A stretch of 26,228 nt of DNA from an uncultured Clostridia bacterium (GTDB taxonomy: Bacteria > Bacillota > Clostridia > Oscillospirales > CAG-382), in the NCBI GenBank assembly GCA_947627335.1, contig CANQVQ010000008.1, positions 1-26,228 on the forward strand. Reading direction: 5' to 3'. Shown one piece after another: positions 21,909 through 26,228 of the stretch. Under the pieces are notes generated by a model. That model was not told the DNA's origin. It did not search any database and was given only the letters and a program-made list of their open reading frames with translations. How positions within the stretch are numbered: the stretch's first letter is position 1; each line of letters begins with the position of its first letter. A program made the position numbers and the translations under genes.

Positions 21909-22594
21909 TTCAAACCGCTCCTGTTCCTCGCGTCAAATTCCGCAAAAAATCCCTCGCCCAGCTTCCGCCGGATCACCTCCGACGCCTCCCCGATCCGCGG
22001 CGGACGCGCCGTCAAGTCATGGCAGTCCGAGCCGATCCAATGGATCCGCCCGTCCCGCAGCATCCGCAGCGCCTTCCCGCAGGTCCGGCGGGAAAGGAAA
22101 AACGAGGCGTTCACCTGCATCTGCACGCCGTTTTCGAGCAAAGACTCCCAAACGACCGCTTTCTGCATCGAAAGATACCGTTCGATATGCGCAAGCACCA
22201 CCGTCCACACCCCGGAACAGCTGAGTTCCAGCACCTCGCTCACCGCGTATTGCCCCCAGCGTCCCGCCGGCATTTCCAGCAGCAGCAGTCCCGTCCCTTC
22301 CAACAGCAGATCGCAAAGCCCTTCGACGCGGCTGACGCCCGGGAAGTACGCCGTTTCAGCGCCCAGACGGACCGCCGGCAGGTTCGGCGTCATCCCGCTT
22401 CGCAGCTTCTCGCTCGCCGCCGCACGTCGCTCCAGAAACCGTTCCGGCGATTCGCGGTCGGCGTAGAAATGCGGCGTCGCCGCGACGAGATCGACCCCCT
22501 GTTCGGCGAGCATCCGCAGCAGGGACAGGCTCTCCTCCAGACTCCGGCTGCCGTCGTCCATCTGCGGGAGGACGTGGCTGTGAAAATCCACCAT
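21905..22594 (-). CDS. PHP-type tyrosine-protein phosphatase of polysaccharide biosynthesis (CpsB/YwqE-like)
   Basis: Metal-dependent phosphatase that removes phosphate from the Tyr-rich tail of the CpsD kinase and so resets polysaccharide assembly. It has 229 residues, slightly shorter than Streptococcus CpsB. PHP-domain metal ligands are visible: DFHSHVLPQMDDGS (3-16), ATPHFY (about 39-44), a GAE (near 78), LAHIERY (near 134-140) and GSDCHD (near 192). The start MVDFHSHVLP at 22594 is fixed by motif 1 right at the N terminus. The gene lies 7 nt after cpsD and overlaps the sortase gene by 4 nt. The GGAAAAC ribosome-binding site is weak, so coupling to cpsD is likely. Confidence 0.93.
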   Translation of the reverse strand: MVDFHSHVLPQMDDGSRSLEESLSLLRMLAEQGVDLVAATPHFYADRESPERFLERRAAASEKLRSGMTPNLPAVRLGAETAYFPGVSRVEGLCDLLLEGTGLLLLEMPAGRWGQYAVSEVLELSCSGVWTVVLAHIERYLSMQKAVVWESLLENGVQMQVNASFFLSRRTCGKALRMLRDGRIHWIGSDCHDLTARPPRIGEASEVIRRKLGEGFFAEFDARNRSGLK

Positions 22595-22601
22595 GGTTAC
22601 A

Positions 22602-23360
22602 TCAGTTTTCCGCCTGCGGCGTTTCCCGATCCCAATAGCGATACTTGGAATAGTACTTCTTGCGATACTTCCCGTACCGCTTGTGATCGTCCCGCACGTT
22701 CGACATCACGATGCCGAGCACCTTCGCGTCCGACAGATTCAACTGCCGGATACAGGCGCGAAGCTCCTTGCGCTCCGTGTAATTCTCCCGCACGACGACC
22801 AGCATCCCGTCCAGCAGCGACGAGACCACCAAAGCGTCGGACACCACGTTGACCGGCGGCAGGTCGATCACGATGTAATCGAATTCCTTCGTCATCGCCT
22901 TCAGCACCGACTGCATCCGACGGGAGCCGAGCAATTCGCTCGGGTTCGGCGGAATATCGCCGGACGTGACGAAATGCCAGTTCTCAAACACATTGGACGG
23001 GCGGATCGCGATCTTCACGTCGCTCCCCGACGCCGCAAGGGCATTCGACAGCCCCGGCGCGTTCTGTACCTCCATCTTCTTGCCGATGGACGGCAGGCGC
23101 ATATCGCCGTCGATAAGCAGCACACGCTTGCCGGTCTCGGCGAGCGTATACGACAGGTTGACCGCCGTCGTGCTCTTCCCCTCGCCGTGGATCGAACTGG
23201 TGATGCCGATGACGCGGCAGCCGTCCTCGTCGTCGCCCGGCAGGGTGAACTGCAAATTGGTGCGCAGAAGTTTGTACGCTTCCGCCGCCTGAAAGCTCAG
23301 GTTCTTGTGCAGCATCTTGCGCTGCTGTGCGGCAGTCGCGGTCTCCTTATTTTTGGGCAT
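22602..23360 (-). CDS. Polysaccharide tyrosine autokinase (CpsD/CapB/YwqD-like)
   Basis: Cytosolic BY-kinase that works with the CpsC membrane adaptor to control chain length and export of the surface polymer. It has 252 residues. Walker A is SIHGEGKST (56-64), Walker A' LLIDGDMRLP (81-90) and Walker B YIVIDLPPV (162-170). The C-terminal Tyr cluster (about 230-245, containing YGKYRKKYY and SKYRYW) is the phosphorylation site. The kinase and adaptor are separate proteins, as in Gram-positive bacteria. The ATG has AAGGGGG upstream, and the gene lies 5 nt after cpsC. Confidence 0.95.
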   Translation of the reverse strand: MPKNKETATAAQQRKMLHKNLSFQAAEAYKLLRTNLQFTLPGDDEDGCRVIGITSSIHGEGKSTTAVNLSYTLAETGKRVLLIDGDMRLPSIGKKMEVQNAPGLSNALAASGSDVKIAIRPSNVFENWHFVTSGDIPPNPSELLGSRRMQSVLKAMTKEFDYIVIDLPPVNVVSDALVVSSLLDGMLVVVRENYTERKELRACIRQLNLSDAKVLGIVMSNVRDDHKRYGKYRKKYYSKYRYWDRETPQAEN

Positions 23361-23365
23361 ACCGG

Positions 23366-24163
23366 TCAGCCCCCTTCCCCGTGATGCGGCTTTTTGCCGT
23401 ACCCGTAACCTTTATAGTATCCGTAATGGCCGGAAGCGTCCTCCGTCAGGTCCGGCACACGGGCAAGGATCGGAATATCGTACGTTTGCAGGATATGGCT
23501 TTCGTCACGGATCACGTCGTTGAGCAGATCCAGAATGATCAGCAGTGCGCTCATAAGCAGCGCCCCGATCAGCATCCCGATGAACGTGCTCCGGGTGATG
23601 TTCGTGCCGATACGGGTGTAATTCGGGATGGCGCTGTCGACCAAACGCATGGAAGCGCCGTCCATGATCTCCTCGATGCGGACCGGCAGGACGTCCACGA
23701 TGGCGTTTGCCAGACGGGCCGCCTCCTCCGGGTTGTTCGTCGTCACGGTAATGCTGAACACTTCCGTTTCATCGACCGCTGCGGCGCTGATCATGCCGTT
23801 GAGCTGCCCGTAGGTATAGACCCCTTCGCGGTCCGCCGCTTTGAGGACCATTTCCAGCGTCGTGCGATTGCGAAGCAGGACCAGATACGTCTGCACAAGA
23901 CTTCTTGCCGTGGAAATGTTGCCGATTGAAAAGCCGTAATTCGTCGGATCGTTGACATACACCGTCGCGGTGGAAGAATAGAGCTCCGGGGCCGTATAGG
24001 TCGCCCAACCGAACGCGATCGCAGCAGCCAGGACCCCGGCCAACACGATCAGCCACGCCCTGTGCCACAGCACCGAGAAAATATGGAATAGATCGAGCTT
24101 ATCCTCCGTCTCCTTCGTTTCTACCTTCCCCGCCTGTTTCCCATTCGCTTCTTCATTCACCAT
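23366..24163 (-). CDS. Chain-length determinant / kinase adaptor protein (Wzz/CpsC/YwqC-like)
   Basis: Membrane protein that activates CpsD and sets polymer length. It has 265 residues: cytoplasmic N terminus, helix 1 (about 34-54), an extracellular Wzz domain (about 58-195, including ELYSSTATVYVND), helix 2 (about 200-222) and a short cytoplasmic tail ending in a Tyr/Gly stretch (YGYYKGYGYGKK), which may itself be phosphorylated. The start at 24163 is chosen because GGAGAAA lies upstream and the Wzz domain begins soon after; an in-frame ATG at 24253 gives a Lys/Arg-rich extension without family similarity. First gene of the operon, after a leader of about 115 nt. Confidence 0.92.
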   Translation of the reverse strand: MVNEEANGKQAGKVETKETEDKLDLFHIFSVLWHRAWLIVLAGVLAAAIAFGWATYTAPELYSSTATVYVNDPTNYGFSIGNISTARSLVQTYLVLLRNRTTLEMVLKAADREGVYTYGQLNGMISAAAVDETEVFSITVTTNNPEEAARLANAIVDVLPVRIEEIMDGASMRLVDSAIPNYTRIGTNITRSTFIGMLIGALLMSALLIILDLLNDVIRDESHILQTYDIPILARVPDLTEDASGHYGYYKGYGYGKKPHHGEGG

Positions 24164-24170
24164 AAATTCG

Positions 24171-24200
24171 TATTTCTCCGTATCTCTCCGTATCTCTCCG
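24171..24200 (-). repeat. Three tandem 10-bp repeats at the cpsC ribosome-binding site
   Basis: On the minus strand CGGAGAGATA, CGGAGAGATA and CGGAGAAATA follow one another just before cpsC. Each carries a GGAG core, so copy number sets how many Shine-Dalgarno-like sites the leader has and how far they lie from the ATG. A regulatory effect is inferred. Confidence 0.7.
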
Positions 24201-24215
24201 TTTTTGCGTTTTTTT

Positions 24216-24229
24216 GGGGGTTTTCCCCC
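24216..24229 (-). other. GGGGG-AAAA-CCCCC hairpin in the cpsC leader
   Basis: A perfect 5-bp GC stem with an A4 tetraloop lies about midway in the leader RNA. It is followed by an A-run, not a U-run, so it is not a terminator for this transcript. It may stabilise the mRNA. Confidence 0.4.
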
Positions 24230-24286
24230 GCCCCGAAAGCGTTCCGTGGGCATAGGCGCTCAGTATCCCCTTTATAACGCTTTCTT

Positions 24287-24315
24287 ATCATAACACAATT
24301 CCGCAAAAAAAGCAA
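24287..24315 (-). promoter_or_regulatory. Promoter of the polysaccharide-sortase operon
   Basis: TTGCTT (24315-24310), a 17-nt spacer and TATGAT (24292-24287). An alternative TTGTGT/TATAAA pair overlaps it about 20 nt downstream. A perfect TTTTGCAAAA palindrome (24322-24331) lies just upstream of the -35 and matches the motif at the XRE-DUF2807 promoter. Confidence 0.65.
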
Positions 24316-24472
24316 TACCCATTTTGCAAAAAATATTTTCCAAGGCGCACTTTCGGCAGTTCATTCGGAAACGACCGACAAAAACGTATGTTCTTCATGA
24401 ATTACACACAAATCCATGTATTTTTCGTAAAATGGTGCGTATGCGGCATTTTCTTCCCGCCGTGTCTCGCAT

Positions 24473-24567
24473 CGGTTCCGGGTGAAAGGACCTCGAAACG
24501 CAGGAACCGAAAAGATGTTCTGTTCAAATTGTCGATTTTTTCGCAGAAAAAGCATCGCATTTTTTCG
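24473..24567 (+). other. Hairpins upstream of the pilus/competence operon, attenuator-like
   Basis: The first stem is CGGTTCC/GGAACCG (24473-24509). The second (24533-24557) pairs TTTTTC with GAAAAA. The same GAAAAA (24546-24551) can instead pair with a second TTTTTTC (24560-24566), so two forms exclude each other, and a U-run follows the first. I found no convincing promoter on this strand. Of the remaining sequence between 24316 and 24656, I see nothing else that is interpretable. Confidence 0.3.
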
Positions 24568-24656
24568 ACCGGCAGGACCGCCCGCAAGGGGATGGCATAT
24601 GCTGCAAACGGGGGGGACCCCGAAACCCGTCGAATCAGGGAAGGGCGTGAAACGGC

Positions 24657-25712
24657 ATGAAAACCAACCGCACGGAAAGCGCGACGGCAGACGTCGCCGA
24701 AAACCTCCTCGCGCAGGCGGCGGAGCTTCGCGCAAGCGACCTCCACCTCGAGCCACGCGGCGAGGGCACGGCGGTCCGCGTCCGCGTGGACGGGGAACTG
24801 CGGCAGCTGCGCGTCCTTCCGCGGGAACTGGGCGACCGCGTGACCGCACGGCTGAAAGCGCTCGCCGGAATGGACCTGACCGACCGAAAAACCCCGCAGG
24901 ACGGGCGTTTCTCCCGCGACCAGACGGACGTCCGCGTCTCCTCCCTGCCGACCCTGCGCGGGGAGGCGCTGACCGCACGGCTCCTGAACGGCGACGCACG
25001 TCCGCACGGCGCGGAGGCGCTCGGATTTTTCGGGGAGGCGCTGTCGTTGTATGACCGTATGCTCCGCTTGGAGAGCGGGCTTGTGCTGATCGTCGGACCG
25101 TCCGGCTCCGGGAAAAGCACGACGCTGTACGAGATGCTTTCGACCCTGTCGGGCGCATCGCGCAGTGTCGTGACGCTTGAGGACCCCGTGGAGTACACGA
25201 TGGACGGCGTCAGTCAGGTCCCGGTCAACGGGCTTGCGGGCGTGCGCTTTGCGGACGGGATGCGGGCGGTCCTGCGGCAGGACCCGGACGTCGTCGCCGT
25301 CGGGGAGGTCCGCGACGCGGAAAGCGCACGGGCGGTCCACCGAGCGGCGATCACGGGGCGACCGGTGTTCGCGACGGTCCACGCACGCAACGCCGGGACC
25401 CTGCCCGGACGCATGAACGACCTCGCCGTTTCCCCCGGGATGCTCGCGGAGAGCCTGCGCGGACTTATCGTACAGCGGTTGGTGCGGCGGACCTGCACCG
25501 CGTGCGGCGGAAACGGGTGCGACGCCTGCGGCGGAAGCGGATTCCGGGGGCGGGTCGGGGCGTTCGGCTGTGCGCTCCTTGCGGACGGCGAAAGCGCCTC
25601 CCCCGCACGTCTGCGCGAAGCGGACGAAATGCTCGCCGAAAACTGCGGCGCCCTCGCCGCGCAGGGAATCACGACGGAGGAGGAAGCCGACCGTGTCCGC
25701 CTCTCTGTTTGA
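24657..25712 (+). CDS. Type IV pilus / competence assembly ATPase (PilB/ComGA-like)
   Basis: Cytosolic hexameric secretion ATPase that powers pilus or competence pseudopilus assembly. It has 351 residues, the short ComGA-like form without the N-terminal MshEN domain of full PilB. The N2 domain has ASDLHLEP (27-34). Walker A is GPSGSGKST (147-155), the Asp box LEDPVEY (174-180), Walker B DPDVVAVGEVRD (209-220) and the His box GRPVFATVHA (235-244). A tetracysteine zinc motif follows: Cys280, 283, 288 and 291 in CTACGGNGCDAC. The coding sequence is very GC-rich. A GGGAAGGG site precedes the ATG. Its 3' end overlaps the next gene by 20 nt. Assembly rather than retraction is inferred from the zinc motif and the pilC neighbour. 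Confidence 0.93.
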   Translation: MKTNRTESATADVAENLLAQAAELRASDLHLEPRGEGTAVRVRVDGELRQLRVLPRELGDRVTARLKALAGMDLTDRKTPQDGRFSRDQTDVRVSSLPTLRGEALTARLLNGDARPHGAEALGFFGEALSLYDRMLRLESGLVLIVGPSGSGKSTTLYEMLSTLSGASRSVVTLEDPVEYTMDGVSQVPVNGLAGVRFADGMRAVLRQDPDVVAVGEVRDAESARAVHRAAITGRPVFATVHARNAGTLPGRMNDLAVSPGMLAESLRGLIVQRLVRRTCTACGGNGCDACGGSGFRGRVGAFGCALLADGESASPARLREADEMLAENCGALAAQGITTEEEADRVRLSV

Positions 25713-26228
25713 ACGGACGGTGCGGGACGGGGAGCTCGCGCTGGCGGCAGGACAGTTCGCCGCCATGCTGCGGGCGGGACTGCCGCTCCCGGAAGCGACC
25801 GCACGCGTCGCGGAGGCGACCGACGGCAGGACCCTGCGCGCCGTCCTGAACGACTGCGCAAAGCGCGTCGCCGACGGCGAACCGCTCGCGGACGCGCTCG
25901 ACCGCCACCCGGGGATCCCGACGCCGTTCGTCGAGACGGTCCGCGCCGGGGAACGGAACCGACGGCTCCCGGAAGCGTTCCGGCGATTGCGGGTCTACTG
26001 CGAAAAAAGCCGCAAGACGCGCAGCAAGCTGCGTGCCGCCCTGCAGTATCCGCTGTTCCTCTGCGTCCTGACCGTCCTGACCGTCTATCTGCTCTCCACC
26101 CGGCTGCTCCCGTCGCTCGCGTCGGCGCTGGATTCGCTCGGCGGGGAACTTCCGGCGTTCACCCGGCTCCTGCTGGCGGGAACGGCGGCGATCTCGACCG
26201 GCTGGCCGTTTGCGGCGGCTTCCGTCCT
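25693..26228 (+). CDS. Type IV pilus / competence inner-membrane platform protein (PilC/ComGB/GspF-like), 3' end outside window
   Basis: Polytopic platform protein that binds the PilB/ComGA ATPase. The first 178 residues are visible. The start is GTG (25693) with GGAGGAGG about 9 nt upstream, inside the end of the ATPase gene. The first cytoplasmic GspF domain is recognisable by FAAMLRAGLPLPEATARVAE (about 22-41), DGEPLADALDRHP and FVETVRAGERNRRLPEAFRRL. It ends with KLRAALQYPLFLCVLTVLTV, the family's entry into the first membrane helix. The usual conserved GExxG reads GERNR here. The frame stays open to the right edge; downstream pilin and minor-pilin genes are expected beyond it. Confidence 0.9.
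   Translation, partial: MSASLFERTVRDGELALAAGQFAAMLRAGLPLPEATARVAEATDGRTLRAVLNDCAKRVADGEPLADALDRHPGIPTPFVETVRAGERNRRLPEAFRRLRVYCEKSRKTRSKLRAALQYPLFLCVLTVLTVYLLSTRLLPSLASALDSLGGELPAFTRLLLAGTAAISTGWPFAAASV

Noticed and set aside
24361..24656. Cyclic-di-GMP riboswitch before the pilus operon
   Set aside because: Neither the type I nor the type II conserved core could be found by eye.
24388..24660. 90-codon plus-strand frame before the pilus ATPase gene
   Set aside because: No ribosome-binding site, no family resemblance, and it overlaps hairpins and the next gene's start.

Overview
The window looks like chromosomal DNA of a GC-rich member of the Clostridia, most likely an uncultured Oscillospiraceae/Ruminococcaceae-type gut Firmicute. 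This is an inference. It rests on Gram-positive Shine-Dalgarno sites (AGGAGG-like) before most genes, vegetative promoters of the TTGACA-17-TATAAT type, a class B sortase with xPxTG surface proteins, a PHP-type CpsB phosphatase with a CpsC/CpsD pair, a B. subtilis-like Xpt, and a BMP-family nucleoside-type ABC transporter. I saw no rRNA or tRNA gene, prophage, insertion sequence or CRISPR array.

Layout. (1) 1-4540, minus strand: a purine salvage/uptake operon, xpt - BMP lipoprotein - duplicated-NBD ATPase - permease; the permease runs off the left edge. Two of its four genes start with TTG. (2) 4601-6710, minus: gtrA-like flippase plus an FAD-dependent oxidoreductase, with a clear promoter and a terminator that overlaps the stop codon. 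(3) 6798-8431, plus: an unrecognised 501-residue membrane-anchored protein ending at a bidirectional terminator. (4) 8508-9941, minus: ung, then a small Gly/Thr/Ser/Ala-rich xPxTG surface protein. (5) 10035-14164, plus: a long structured leader, mgtE, a GH36 alpha-galactosidase and an 80-residue membrane protein. (6) 14183-14473: an intergenic cluster of three inverted repeats and a 36-bp tandem duplication. (7) 14528-15604, plus: an SGNH-hydrolase lipoprotein with a 14-residue repeated linker. (8) 15717-16834, plus: an XRE-type HTH fused to a DUF2807-like beta-solenoid, whose 3' end runs into an 18-bp minisatellite. (9) 17194-24315, minus: a seven-gene surface polysaccharide/cell-wall operon, cpsC - cpsD - cpsB - srtB - sortase substrate - LCP - capD-like dehydratase. 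(10) 24657-26228, plus: the start of a type IV pilus/competence operon (PilB/ComGA and PilC/ComGB), cut by the right edge.

The dominant theme is the cell envelope. The chain-length/kinase/phosphatase trio, an LCP ligase and a UDP-sugar 4,6-dehydratase would make and attach a surface glycan. In the same transcript a class B sortase sits directly upstream of a protein with an SPPTG sorting signal. A second possible substrate (APATG) lies about 12 kb away. The most unusual signals are the roughly 225-nt mgtE leader, which folds on paper but has no M-box I can recognise; the cytosolic HTH-DUF2807 fusion with four TTGCAAA sites at its own promoter and one more at the polysaccharide promoter; and the minisatellite that contains a gene's stop codon.
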